Positions 19,830-32,699 of a DNA stretch of 64,000 nt are shown piece after piece. Position 1 is the stretch's first letter. Each line of letters opens with the position of its first letter. Source of the DNA: Tretioscincus oriximinensis (lineage: Eukaryota; Chordata; Lepidosauria; Squamata; Gymnophthalmidae); NCBI GenBank assembly GCA_022410635.1, contig JAJVDF010000277.1, forward strand, positions 1,111,314-1,175,313, given 5' to 3'. The position numbers were made by a program, and so were the translations under genes. Below the pieces are notes generated by a model. The model did not search any database. It had not been told where the DNA came from and was given only the letters and a program-made list of their open reading frames with translations.

Positions 19830-21480
19830 ATCTGCATTTGTATTCACACTCTTTAACCCAGACCTCTGGTCACACCATGGTTTAAAGGGCAAAGCTAACC
19901 CGTTCTCTAGCGCCATTCAAATGTGTGCAAAGTGTGCTGGCTGCATGTACACATGGTGGTGTCCCATTTCTCCTCACTCTAGGTCTTCGTCCCTCAGCCA
20001 GCCACTCTCCTAGGCCACCACTGCCTCTTCTGCCTCATCTNTGTGTCCCCCCCCCCCCCCCGGCTACTGCACTCCCTGACCTGCTGGGTGCTTTGGTACC
20101 TCTCTGCAATGCAGCGTGAAGCTGCAAAAGCAGTGGAGAAAGGGCCTGGTGGGTGACACACCCTTATCCTCAGAGTGAGCAGGAGGCAGGCGGTGGCATG
20201 AGGCAGCAGCAACAGGGCAATGGAACGTGGATCAGCAGGCGGTGGCACTTGGGGAGCAACCTCCCAGGCTAGTGGGCAGGTGGGCATAAGTGGGCACATG
20301 AGAATTCTCATACGGATCACACCATTTTGGAAAAAATTTCTGGGCTTCCCCAAATTCTGCTGCCCTGAGCAGCTGCTCAGCTTGCTCTCCCCTAAAATAC
20401 GTGTCTGTCCTGCTGAACAGTGCAGGGAAGGCAGTTTCAAGGGTTTAAGAGCTCCCTCTTAACAGTCCTTAGGGAGACATGGGGTGTAAAGAACATAGTG
20501 TCCATGCAGACTCTCTGCTCTGCTTTGCTTAATGAAAGGACAGTATTGTACAGACACTGCACCATCCTTCATACTCTAAGCACCATGTAAATCTTACCCA
20601 TATCTGACATCAGCCTTATTCATTCTGGCTGCAGAAGAGTGTAGGGAACAGCAACTTTACAGAAGGAGACCTAAATATTCTACTTTTTTAACAGACAATA
20701 AGTTACTTCTTTTAATACTAGAAACTCATATAACAGGATGGACAAGAGAGACTATTTCATCACACACATAGCTAAATTGAGGAATTTGCTTAGTAAACTG
20801 TGGGAGTGTTTAATAATAAAAACTTTATTAGGGCCACAGACCCATACAAAGCACAGCATTTGTACAATCTCCAGTTAAGCAACTAAAATTAAGTAATGCT
20901 TCCACTTACATACAGGATTTCAATGGAATTTACTGCCTTAAACTTTTACAGGAATTAGACAAAATTGTGAACGAAAAGGCTACTAATGAATTCAAGTCAC
21001 GATGGTTGCATGATACCTCGAGGACCAAAGGTTCACATAAAGTTTGATTGGTTACTGTAAAAAACAGGAAGTTGGCCTAGATAGGCCATAGATCTGCTTC
21101 CCATGATCTAATCATGATATCTATTACAAGGACCTTTCTGCACTTATTTGGGAAACTTTGATTTCAGTTGGTCTGGAAAAGCAATCCATCTGAAGCCTAG
21201 GACACTCACTTTGACTAGCACAATGTCATCTGCACAGCAACAGTTGTTTCAGCCCAGCCTTCCCATCAATTCAGAAGCTTGCATGGGTTTGAGAATCAGT
21301 CTTCACTAGTTCCAACAACTGAGAACGGATGTTACTGGTCTTAGAGCCTTGGATAGACTCATTTCAGTGGTACAATAAGATGAGCTACCAGAATGGATCT
21401 TCCAGGAAAACAGAACATGGAGGTATGCACCTTTTCGTGCCCCCAGATCCTGATTAGCCCCCTTTAGTACACTGGCAATC
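19830..21480. other. Intergenic, nothing recognised
   Basis: No coding sequence supported. An ambiguous base lies at 20041 beside a run of C. Confidence 0.45.
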
Positions 21481-21484
21481 TGCT

Positions 21485-21514
<30 letters not shown>
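21485..21514. repeat. ATAG microsatellite
   Basis: About seven tandem TAGA/ATAG units. Confidence 0.85.
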
Positions 21515-21517
<3 letters not shown>

Positions 21518-21599
21518 TGGTTAGTCATTTGACAATATCAAAGGATATCAAATGAGGTTTATTGGTGATCTATATCTGGTCCTTCTTTAATGCAGAATG

Positions 21600-21930
21600 T
21601 GCCTTAGTTTGTGTTCCCACTAGGGGAAAAAACAGGTGTGAAAGCTTTTTGGCTCTGCGTTGGGTGCATGTGTGTCCCACTTATTCCAAATGGAAAATGG
21701 TTTTGTCATGTGTTGTTTGCACAGCCACGTGCCTGAGTGGCGTTCACTCAGAAAACCATTGCAAGTGCAGGTTAACACAATTCTTGTTAGGTCTGCACTG
21801 GCAAAGGGCTGCTGTGCCTGTACTCCTATTGGACAGGGTCAGCTGATTGTGGGCAATTTGGGGGTCTTCAGGCTCCTAGTGAAGCCAGAAACGCCCCCAA
21901 GGATTGGTACCCATGGCAGGGAGGGAGATC
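21600..21930. mobile_element. Interspersed repeat, copy 3
   Basis: Begins with CCCACTAGGGGAAAAAACAG and shares AACACAATTCTTGTTAG-type blocks with the reverse complement of 53205-53475. Probably a DNA transposon remnant. Confidence 0.4.
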
Positions 21931-22619
21931 TCCTGCAAATCTGCTGGCAACCATTCAATATATCTCTTCAGTAAAGTAGGGGCACTCAGCTGTGACCTGA
22001 ATCCTGTAACAATCGAGATCACTGCAATTGTGTACTGTAGCCATGGCCATGTTTTTCTTTGATGACCCATCCATACTACTTTCTATGAACCACAACCTGC
22101 CTGTGAGTTATCTGTGCCTCCAACTCTTGTCTGTGTTTTTCGTGCCATAGTTGGAACTCTTTCCTTGGTCATGGTAGTCATGTTATTTATTCTTGCCATG
22201 CCCTTTACCCTGAGGGCTGGCCATGACCTTCATGTGCCTTGTCTGATCTTGAAAAACTATATCTTACAAACGCCTTTCTAGAGCTTCTTTTCAGAGAGCT
22301 GACTGATTGAGTATCTCTCCTGTTTGAGTATTGGACTTTGCTGATGTTTTTTCAAAATAGAGATTGTGTAGAACCACTGCCACTAAGCATGTCACTTTTG
22401 AGCCAGAAGAGCCTTGGGAGGTGGAAGGCTGTTAAGAGTAAAGAAATAGGTTTCTATCCTTCCTCCCTTTGTCCAGGTAACACTGTAGTTTCAGCTGTCT
22501 TATCTCTTTTCAAGGATTGGTATGCTAGGAGCTGGCTATACAAGGCCAAAGCATGTGGGAAGTTGAATTCAGGAAATTATATGGAAATACATAAATACAA
22601 GAGGAATTAGTCATCAGTT

Positions 22620-22885
22620 AAAAATTACTTAGATACTCCACTTGGAGAATGAGTCTGAGAAGATACTGTGAAGATTGATTTTCTAATTGTGAAGAAGATG
22701 GGGATGGATTGGATGCTGGGGAGAGGGGATTGGGATATATGGTTTATGGTGGTAGAGTTTTGTTACTGTATTATGTTATATCATTGTATTATATGTTAAG
22801 GGTTTGTTAGATGTTTAATCTTTTGTTAATGTTTTTGTTTGTATTTGATGTTTTAGTTTGTACTTAATCATAACCTAAATAAAAA
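22620..22885 (+). mobile_element. Possible LINE 3' UTR
   Basis: GT-rich DNA running into AACCTAAATAAAAAGCG, like a L1 3' end. Low confidence. Confidence 0.25.
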
Positions 22886-22889
22886 GCGT

Positions 22890-23255
22890 TTTGCCATTAT
22901 GGTGCTTCTAAACTGCCCCTGATTGGATGTTATAATCCAATCAGAGCAGTCAGAACAATCACAGCCAGCTGGCCCAACAGAGCAGGCTCCAGCCCGAAAT
23001 AAAATGGAGGACAGAGCTTTCTCTTCCAGGGTCTAACTCAGTTTTCTCATGCTCTTTCCGTGACACGGAGAGGGTAAGAGAAATGACTTGAGGAAATTAG
23101 AGCCTCTTGCATTACTGTAATGCAACAGGCTTATTCCATTAGTGAGAGAAGGATATCTGTAATAAAGATTTCTGTACTATGCAGTGACTGTTGTCATTCT
23201 GTGCCTCGTTGAAAATACATTCTGTGTATAGTGCCAATTTCTGACACTGGTATTG
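22890..23255 (+). mobile_element. Possible LTR remnant
   Basis: Promoter-like DNA with GTAATAAAGATTTCTG (AATAAA at about 23160) followed by about 90 bases ending TTTCTGACA resembles U3-R-U5. No target duplication found. Confidence 0.25.
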
Positions 23256-23259
23256 AATT

Positions 23260-24135
23260 ACAGTCATGTTTTTTGTCTACTGCCTCTTCCACATAGACAC
23301 ACACAAATCTATTTGTGTCAGATTGAACATAATCCCTGTGATCTGAATCAAGAGACCAAAACCCTAAAAAAGCACTGCTGACTTGCTGATGCCTCAGGGT
23401 GGCTTTGGGGGCCTTGGGGTTTATGAGCCCCCCTCCCTGTATTCTAGTTTATTCTGGGATTTTACTCTAAATCCAGAATAACCCATTTGTGATTACCTTA
23501 CCATTCACCTTTAATATTCCATGCTGTTTTCTGTTTTCCTGATACATTTCTTTGTATTCTTGTCATATGGCATGTCCCATAAGTCACTATTGTGTTTGTC
23601 TTACAACAATTCCCAGCATTCTCTGCAAGCTGAGAGCTAATGAACTTTTACATCTAGACTCAATGTCTCGCAATAGTTACCATTTTCCTATAATGGAAGG
23701 CCCCATGAAAGCTTTTTAATGGATTTACACTGTAGTCAGAAAGACAGAAAAAAAACTATCAGAAGAACCTGGTCCATGGACCTTTTTAGAGAGTGGACTG
23801 CTAAACCATTATGAACTTATGAGGCAGATTAAGTCTGATTAAGCACCTATGGATCTATAGGTACCATAGTGGTAAAAAATCCTCATGGGCATGCAGCCTA
23901 ACTAACCTACCATTGCCCTGATAGTGACCCCCGGTGCCTTGTGACCATAGCCTTTATTGGTGCATTTATTTATTTACTATTTTCTGTTTTTAAATGTATG
24001 TCCCAGGATGAGTCACAACAACAAATAATATATATATAATATTTATTCCACAACCATATTTCTTACATAAGGGCCAAGTGAATAGATAGGTTTAACCAGG
24101 TGCTGAAAATCATAAAGAGTTATTTTATTTATTTA
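23260..24135. other. Intergenic, nothing recognised
   Basis: No coding sequence or clear repeat seen. Confidence 0.5.
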
Positions 24136-24137
24136 TT

Positions 24138-24400
24138 TATAATTATACCTCATCCTATACCCGAAGTTCTTAGGGCGGCCAACAATAAAACAACAATACA
24201 AAATTAAAACAATATAAAACAATGTATAAATGTAGGGACAGAGATGACATTTCTTCAGCCAAAGGCCAGGTAGAAGATCTTCTAAAACAATACAATGTTG
24301 ATGACAGTTGGCACCTGATTTCCTCCACTGGGAAATTATTCCAAAGCAAGAGAGCCAACATAGAGAACATCCTCTCATGTGAATGGTATCTCTCAATATG
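24138..24400 (-). mobile_element. L2-like LINE 3' end
   Basis: Reverse complement of the L2 tail: TTATTTAT repeats, then CCTATACCCGAAGTTCTTAG and the GCCAAAGGCCAGGTAGAAGA block, matching 29430-29578. Confidence 0.65.
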
Positions 24401-25252
24401 GTGAGCCTGCTCTTTTAATTGGGGTAATAAAATGGCTTCCTTTATCTAGCTCACATGCACATGTCCAACAATGCATCAACTATAGTCATTCAAGACTGTA
24501 CTCAAGAAGACTCCATTCTTACAGAGAATTCTGATTGTAGTGACCTTGCGTGACATTTGTGCAAGTAAGCACTTAAAAATGTCAATGAATTAACATGTGG
24601 GTGTACTGATAGCTTATCCATAGACTTTATCACAGCATACATCCAGAGAGCAACTAGAGAATGGGAACACCCATGTGTTACAAAGGATATGCATGAATTA
24701 CAGTATGTCAGCTCAGGACACTACGAGTGTAGCCTATCTCATTGGAGGCCATGCTTTAGAACTGCTGCAGTTCTCTCTCACACCCTCTCACCCTGTACTC
24801 AGATATGATTTTCAACATTTAGCAGGAACCTGAAAGTTGTTTATATGTATTTCGCATACATTATGACACATTATTTTGCAAGGTGCACACCTATATTTGT
24901 CAGAATAAATCCAGGGTCAAAATTTGCATTATTGCTACATAGACTGAATGCAGCACTGGCAGGTAGGCACATTGGATGCAAAGGCATACATTTTAAGGCT
25001 GACAATAGAAAGATTCAGTTGATCAGCACATGAACTTTCTTGTGAAACACCTCACTAGTTTGGCATTAGCTGTCATGTTCCCTCTAGTCAACACTCAGTA
25101 TGCCCTTTCCTGCTTGTATTTGTCTGATATTTGGGAGATACTTTCCAGAAATGTTGTAGTTTTGTTTCTCATTTTGTTCTTACAGAATATCCTCACTTAC
25201 TCCGTTGAAAGAGATTTGAATTGATAGGGGAAAGAGGGAGAGTAATGTATTA

Positions 25253-25480
25253 TCTAGAAGAAGAAGAACTGGGTTCTTATACCCCGCTTTTCTCACCTTT
25301 CAAAGGGACTCAAAGCAGCTTACAAGGGTATTTTGCCCGAAGGCTGACATTCTATCTTCCCCACCAGGCTGTGGTGGTTCCCATGTATCTACTTGCAGTC
25401 TGTTGCAATTTCCTGCAATTCATGCTTTCGAATAGCTAGGTTGGCTAGAGCTACAGGCTAGTGGAAGGATGGAGAGTGGC
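25253..25480 (-). mobile_element. GAA-tailed tRNA SINE, copy 1
   Basis: Starts AGAAGAAGAACTGGG (the tail, reversed), then CCGCTTTTCTCACCTTTCAA and the GTTGCAATTTCCTGCAATTC block shared with 36862, 52045, 58979 and 60771. The tRNA-like head is missing. Confidence 0.65.
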
Positions 25481-25484
25481 TAAA

Positions 25485-27155
25485 AATGCTTAATATTACA
25501 AAATTAAGAAATTCACATTGATTATAAGGGCTATTTTTAGTGTCATGGTTCCAATGAGCCTGCCTTACGGTTAGGGGGTTTAGTCTAGCAGGCCTAGAGT
25601 GAATGACTTCACTGGTAGGTTAGCTGACAATTAAGATGTAAATGAAGCTGCATAGATCACCACTGAGAGAAGACTGGTTATTAAAGACGGATACAGGGAA
25701 GACGAATGGCGTACTTGCTAAGAGCTGATCATTCAACTGAGCAACCCTGTGTCAACCGTGGAGAGGGATGACCACCTATTACTGGCCTTCAGCAATAACC
25801 AACTCAGCTCTTCAAAAGGAAATAGATTTGCAATCTACATTTCAAATAGATAAATGAGTACCACCATTAACCTGGTGGGGAAGATAGATAGAAGCCTTCG
25901 GGTGAAAATTAACCTTGTAAGACACTCTGGAAAACAGCAGGGTATAAAAACCAGATTCTTCTTCTTCCACACATTCTCCAGGTGGAAGACATACTGCTTT
26001 CTTTTAGAGTTGGGGACAGGTGTGTGGATGGCAAGGTGCTCTTAGTCCTATGTGATCAACTGATCAACCTGCACAAGCCAAGCAACAGTGTTACTTCCCC
26101 ACCATTTCATAAGGGCGAGGTTCGATCAACCCAATATTAGAATTCTAACTGGGTGTGACTGCAATGTGCCAAGAGGAGGGAGGCTGTATGTTTGGGGGGG
26201 AATCAAGCCTTGGAGGCTATTAAACATTTTTAATTGATTCCCCAGCTTAAACCAAACTCCAAACTAGGTACCTACAACCAATATTCACTAATTTCAGGGC
26301 TCCACATAGAAATGACTTTCTGCCCATTCTTCTCCAAGGACAAGAAACATGCACCACAATCAGGGTAAGCCTCTTCATCCTGAAAGCCATTCAGAAAAGA
26401 GCTGACTTGTTGAAACAGGAATCAGGAAAATAAGAATCTGCCTGTAAATGGAGAGAATGGCACTTTTCAAGCTGTATTGTATTCTGAAATGGTCACATGA
26501 CTGATCACATAAAAAATACTTTTCTTTCTTTTCGCACCAATCAGCATTCTCCCATAGGACAAGTTGTGGTAGGGCTCTTTCTTAGATCATATGCTTAAAT
26601 CAGGAATGTAAGTGATATGTCACAAAACACCATTTTGCCCATTTCCTTACCCCCCACTTTTGTGTCCCAGATCCTTAACCCCTCATGTCCCAGATGGAGG
26701 CTAGGGCCCCTTGAAAGTCCAACAGCCTTGACTCCATTTCTTTTACCCCTACCTGCCACATACGCTGAAGGAAGCTGGAGATAATCTCATCACTCCAGGG
26801 GCCCAGCAGGGAAGAGGAGTGCCTTTCTGAGATAAGCAAAGCCGTTATCACTTTGCTCCAGGGTAACCTTGTTGTCTCACTTAGAACTGCCCTCTTCTCC
26901 GGTTTAAGCCCAACTGAGGGGGAACCTCATATTCACCCCAATATCTCCCTTCCTGTCCAACCACATAGCCCCATAACCATAACCATAACCAGCGCCCCCC
27001 TCCCAAAAGATCTTTCTGGTCTGACCTTTCCTTCCAGAGATATGACCCTGCTCCCCAGACTCTGCATAGCTTAGAAAACAGCTTTCTTTAACAAAACAGG
27101 GCCTGATGCATTTTAAGTCTAATATCACTCCAATTTAGAATAAAGGTAGACTACA
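25485..27155. other. Intergenic, possible LTR remnants
   Basis: No coding sequence supported. 26640-27060 has CCTTGACTCCATTTC and promoter-like blocks recalling 10440-10600. Confidence 0.3.
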
Positions 27156-27164
27156 TTAACCAGG

Positions 27165-27641
27165 TGTCATGAGTCACAGGCTGAGGCATCTGCACTCCTC
27201 TCTGCACCTTACACAAAGCCGACAGAGTTATGAGCCTGGTATGGGGGAGCAGATGGAATCTGTGTCTACGCCCTAATTACCTTCTTTGTGGGCTGAACAG
27301 AGGCTCACTTAGAAGATAACAAAAATACAAGTGAGATAAGCGAGTTAATAAACAATATTAAGGATGAAAGAAGAGCCAAATAGTCATACACGAACCAAGG
27401 TCAAACAATCTGCCAAAAAAGCTAGATAACTCACACACTGAATACACAATTTGTCTCTAGCAACTTACTGGCTGCTGAGGGTGGTTTACATAGCATCTCC
27501 TCCCAGATTAGCTGAGTATGGTGAAGCTGCACCTGCTGTTTCTTGCTTGTTAGCAACTCCTTAACCCTTTCCAGCCTGAGACTTCCCCATGCTCAATCCT
27601 CACAGCTTGAATCCTGCTCCAACTCAAGCCTTACCATGACA
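27165..27641 (-). mobile_element. Solo LTR, family 1, copy 2
   Basis: 477 bases, reverse complement of 7212-7695, with TGTCATG at one end and CATGACA at the other, flanked by CCAGG on both sides (27160-27164, 27642-27646). No internal region. Confidence 0.8.
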
Positions 27642-27649
27642 CCAGGACA

Positions 27650-29075
27650 ACATCTGTAACTAGTGTTGTCTGTTCTGGATTAAGTAACAGCACATCTACA
27701 AATACACTAGATCTGAATGAGCATGGGCATGGCTGCAAGAGATATTCATAAAATCTGCATTGTCTGAGGTCTAAAGCTGCTCAACATACTGAATGAAGAT
27801 GTGCACCGCTACAAATAGCCTGGATCAAGCAAATCCAAATTTATTAATACAGATTTCGCACAGTAAGTGCATAAGGAGCCATAGGCTGCATCTCAGAAGT
27901 AGATACCTTAAAGTGCTTTACCTTAAAGCACATACTTTAAAGTGCTTTAGCTTAATGGGCATTAGCTATAGCCATACCCATTTGTATTAAGCAACTAGAT
28001 CTATATTACCAGTGGAACAATATATGCTGTTGCGCAAATGTGATGATGTTGCACACTGTGCATACAGTCACACCATCACAGACTCTGAATGCAACTTTGT
28101 ATTTGCCTCCATAAATGCCTCTGAGGATCAGCACTTTCCAAAGGAGACCTCTGCAGGCTTGCACCTTCAGAGGTATCTCCAGAGGCAATGCGGAGCCATC
28201 TCTGAAGGCTGAATTAGTAAGAGTTCGTGGGACTGTCATGTCTGCTTCACTGTACCCTCTTTATTTAGTTTAAGCTCTTTTTGCACTTACTTGCCTTAAA
28301 ACACATTAACATATGTTAATGCAGCAGCATGTGTTTACGTTGCGCAGGTAAATTGAACAAGAAGTGCTGCTGTGCAAATGCCAAACCGATGTTGCACATG
28401 ACATCAGGGTTAATCACACTTTAAATACTGTTCATTTCAGCACAGCCTCTGTATTCAACTGTATTCAAATTCAACCAGCCATTGCCTCAGCAGTGTTTAG
28501 AAGTGAACTCGGACCTGTCTGGTACCAAAATGTAGTCATATGCAGCAGAACGCAAAGGCTGTACTAGAAGAAGCCTCCAAAATTGCACCATGGATCTCAG
28601 CTGCTGCCTAACGTCATTTCCTCTTCACCAGCAAGATCTGTCCTACATGCAAACACACCGGGGCAGTACAGTAGCCAGTGTTACTACATGTGCATTGCTG
28701 ATTAATCAAAAGTATACTAATGCAGTTTAAGACCTGAAACAATGCATGCTACATTGTAGATTTGATACAGGCCTCTTGCAGCCATGCCTATGATCTATTG
28801 CAGTCTATGTGTGCTGCACCACTGCTTAATTCCAAACTGATAGCACTAATACAGATGTATTAATGATGAATGTGGTCTACCACTAGAGGGCTATCAGCTC
28901 AGATGTGATCCAGAATATCACTAGTCTCATACAGATGATGCGGACTATTGAGCTCTTTAAATCACATTACTAAACAGGAGCATAAAGGATCTTAAAAGGA
29001 TTAGTGGTAGACCACATTAATCACACCCACATCAGTGCTAATGCCACCTCATCTGGATTAAACAACAGTGTTTCT
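27650..29075. other. Intergenic repeat-rich DNA
   Basis: Contains alternating direct and inverted TAAAGTGCTTTA motifs at 27905-27955. TAGTGTTGTCTGTTCTGG recurs reversed at about 62017, and GGTCTACCACTAGAG/GGTAGACCACATTAA-type blocks recur near 33330 and 62060. Probably an uncharacterised dispersed element family; limits not resolved. Confidence 0.35.
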
Positions 29076-29079
29076 GCAT

Positions 29080-29578
29080 GCTGACCGGGACGGCTGGCTG
29101 GACACACATCACGCCGGTCTTGAAAGAGCTTCACTGGCTGCCTATCCGCTACCGAGCCCAATTTAAGGTGTTGACTTTAACTTACAAGGCCCTAAATAAC
29201 TTGGGCCCCAAACATCTAAAGGAATGCCTTCTCCTATACCAACCTGCCCGTGCCTTAAGATCTGCAGGAGAGGCCCTCCTGGTTGTACCACCCCTTTCAA
29301 CAGCCAGTGGAATGGGAACCCGGGTTAGGGCCTTCTCGGTGGTTGCCCCTTGTTTTTGGAATAGTCTCCCCCTCGAGGTGCATCTGTCATCATCACTGTA
29401 TTCCTTTAGAAAGTCCTTGAAGACGCACCTCTTTCACCTGGCCTTTGGCTGAAGAAATGTCATCTCTGTCCCTACTTTTAAATATTGTTTTATGTTGTCT
29501 TAATTATTGTATTGATGTTTTACTGTTTTGGCTGCCCTGAGACCTTTGGGTATAGGGCAGCGTATAAATAAATAAATG
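29080..29578 (+). mobile_element. L2 LINE 3' fragment
   Basis: Open frame with HITPVLKELHWLPIRYR, FKVLTLTYKALN, RAFSVVAPCFWNSLPLEV and LKTHLFHLAFG, the C-terminal part of an L2-type ORF2 product, then the GAGACCTTTGGGTATAGGGC tail. 5'-truncated, frame still open for 124 codons. Confidence 0.85.
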
Positions 29579-30454
29579 TAGATCAGGGTTTTATCCTCAA
29601 TTTCCAGGTGACCACTAACAACAGGGAGCAACACATTTGACGGCAGTAGTGTATGGCCTTGCCTGTGTTTGATTACTGATAGGGTTGTCATATTTGGAAC
29701 TCCTGCCACCCAGGCCACGCCTCTTCCTCTCCCTTCTCCTCTCAAACTGGCCCACAATGTTTAAAAATCCCAGCCTACCTCTGTCTCTTTCCACTGTTCT
29801 GCTCCCTCCCTCCCACTCTCCTAGCACCTATCCCTCCTGTGTGCCCCTGGAAGCTGCAGTGCTTGGAGGGGTAGGATTATGTTGTATGTGATGGAAGTAG
29901 TTTGAATTCTTGCTAAGTATTGGCGAATAGAAGATCTTCACTTTTGCCTTTCATTGACTGCCAGTTGGAATGCATGCATGTGGGTAGTGGCCAGCACTCA
30001 TATCTCCTTCTGTCATGGTACATACCGTATATACCGTAAGACACTGAAGCATGCTGGGAACTGTAGTCCCACCTGTGGCTGTGGGAAAAGGCAAGGACGG
30101 AGAAGGCCGAGGTGGCTCCAGGGAAGTGGAAGAGATTGGAGAACGCAAGCACTGCACCCAAGTATAAGTTGAGGGGGTTTTTAGCATTAAAAATGTGCTG
30201 AAAAACTAGATTAATACTCTAGTATATACAATATGTCACATTTGTACACTATGACATTGGAGAGGCCATTTTTAAAAAATCTGGATTTACCTTTGGGAAT
30301 CTGCAGTGTAATTTCATATTGCCTAGCAGGAATATATGGTAACCCTTTCAACAGGGAAGTGGGCAAACTGCAATCTGGATGCTTGTATCATGCTGGAGTG
30401 CTACAACTAACATAGATTGAGCTAATATAGATTTATTGAAATGGATCTAGAATG

Positions 30455-30836
30455 GCTAGAAGACTGAGATCTAGCATGAGAAGGCTGAGAGGAGACCTGA
30501 TAGCTGTCTACAAATATCTGAAGGGCTGTCACAGAGCAGAGGGATCAGCACTGTTCTCATTAGCACATGGAAGGACGAGAAACAATGGAATGAAGCTGCA
30601 AGGGAGGAGATTTAGATTAGATATCATAAAAAACTTTCTAACCGTCAGGGTGATAAACCAGTGGAACAGGTTGCCACAGGAGGTGGTGAGTTCGCCTTCG
30701 CTGGAAGTCTTCAGAGACTGGACAGTCATCCATCTGGGATGGTTTAATGGATCCTGCATTGAGCAGGGGTGTTGGACTCGGGGTCCCTGGAGGTCCATTC
30801 CAACTCTAAGATTCTATGATTATGTCTATGATTATG
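30455..30836 (+). mobile_element. CR1 LINE 3' end
   Basis: Reads [32 protein letters not shown] and NQWNRLPQEVVSSPSLEVF, then CCATTCCAACTCTAAGATTC and the CR1 terminal repeat ATTCTATG. 5'-truncated. Confidence 0.85.
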
Positions 30837-30859
30837 GTAAGAGCATAAACTGTTAGATT

Positions 30860-32595
30860 TTTGTAAAACATATAGGCATATTATACTTGGGGAAACTCCC
30901 TTTTTTTTGGTAAAGTTTGTACCTGGTATTCTTTAAGAACCAAGTTGCAATCTTCACAGCTGCAACTTGTTGAGGATGTGAAATAGTTTTTAAGTAGTAA
31001 TGCCTGTTGCGATCAGAGTCACAACACATATGAGACACGTGTTGGATTTTCATGGACCCTTCAGAAAGGCTGTGAGATCATCGTCCTGATGAACCTACAG
31101 ACCTTGTCCTCGGACTCCTTTTTATTGAAAGTTCAAAAGGCTTGAACAATCCTTGTCTGCCTTTGCATGAACAATGGTTAATTAACACTTTGGGCAGAAT
31201 TTAATCCTTCCTGATCTGCAGAGTAAACTAGAGCTTTATCCGTGATGTGCCAGCGGAAAAGCAGGTTACCCATTAGCCCAGGTAAATTAGTCACAGAGCC
31301 AGTGTACTAAAAGTCTTAGCAAAGTCTTAAGCCTTTTCCCCAGAATAATATTCTGGAGATATATGTATATGATTCCTACAAATGCCTCCATGTATTCTTT
31401 GTAGGACAAATGGTGATCATTGTATGGCCTTGCTACTGTGCAGTCTTCCTGTTTCCTATCCAGCACTAGCCTGTATGATATTAAGTTAATTTGCTGTTAT
31501 ATTTTGTTGCATTAATATTTTTCTAATAGTTTTGTGAACTTAACAGCTGTTAGTCTGAATTTTTGCTTTATTTTGTATTGTTTGCAAAGAACAGAGTTTG
31601 TTTCTTTTGAACCTTTTTACAAGTAAAAGTGCCTTCCTTTGAGGAAAGAAAACCAGACTTTTGTGCTCATATTTATGTTTGTTTGGCTTTATACCAGCAA
31701 CTCCACCTTTCTGCTGTTTGTTAATTCTGTGTCCAAGTCCTGACATAAACAGCCCTTGTTGCAAAACCTTGAATACAATGAATTGTAGCATTGTAAACTT
31801 CAAGTGGGAAAACATTTTTGAATGAACAGTACAAACAATATTCATACAACTCCCAGAAAAAAGACAAAATCTTGGTATTCTAATGAAACTGTGATTATTT
31901 AGGAAATCTAATATAAGTATTAGGAGAAACGTATTATTCTCAGTTTCTTTCACAGAGGAAGGCCCCTAAAAACATCAGAACAAATATTGTAAATATTGGT
32001 CCAACTCCTGCTTCCAATTTAGTAACTTGTCCAATCCATGACAGTTGCAGTGATTTGCACAAAAAGTCATAATGATACTGAGTAAAAAAAATACATATTT
32101 TTTGCTTGGTTGGATCAGCAATGCACAAGGTGACAAGAGGAAATTGTGGAATCTTCCATCGTTTGGGGGTTGGATCTCACAATTGCCCCTCAACATCTTT
32201 GCCAGATTTGGGTCCCCAAATGTCCCATGTCAGCTGAGTTATTTGGGAGCCCTTGTAGCTCTCTTGGAAGATGAGAATAAAATCCCACATTTCTGGCACC
32301 TGTGACCTGTCAGGTCTTCCAGTGTTTGTATTGGGCTTTCTGGGAACTCCAGGGGGCTTTCAAGTAGACTGGCCAGATTTTCTGAGGCTCAGACTGGGAA
32401 AACTAATATTCATGTTAATTCATGAATATGCAAATTACCCACCAATATGCATAACCCTTCTAAATCCCCACCCAAGAAACCCACAAAGCATGCAAGAAAT
32501 TTTTGAAATGTGTGAGAAATTTGCATTTTTTATTTTTTACTAAGGGGAGGGTGCTTTCAGAGTTGGCCCTGGCTGCCAGAGCCCCCTAGTGGTGG
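30860..32595. other. Intergenic, nothing recognised
   Basis: No coding sequence supported. Confidence 0.45.
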
Positions 32596-32601
32596 TGCAG
32601 T

Positions 32602-32696
32602 AATTAAAAAAATTTTTTTTTCCTCAGCAAACAGGAAAATCACCCCCTTCCTGGTTCTCTCCCCCCCCCCCCCCAAGGGGTCATCTGGTCAGCCTA
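32602..32696. mobile_element. hAT hairpin element, truncated copy
   Basis: Only the right half, ending GGGGTCATCTGGTCAGCCTA, with a C homopolymer before it. No target duplication visible. Confidence 0.5.
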
Positions 32697-32699
32697 CTT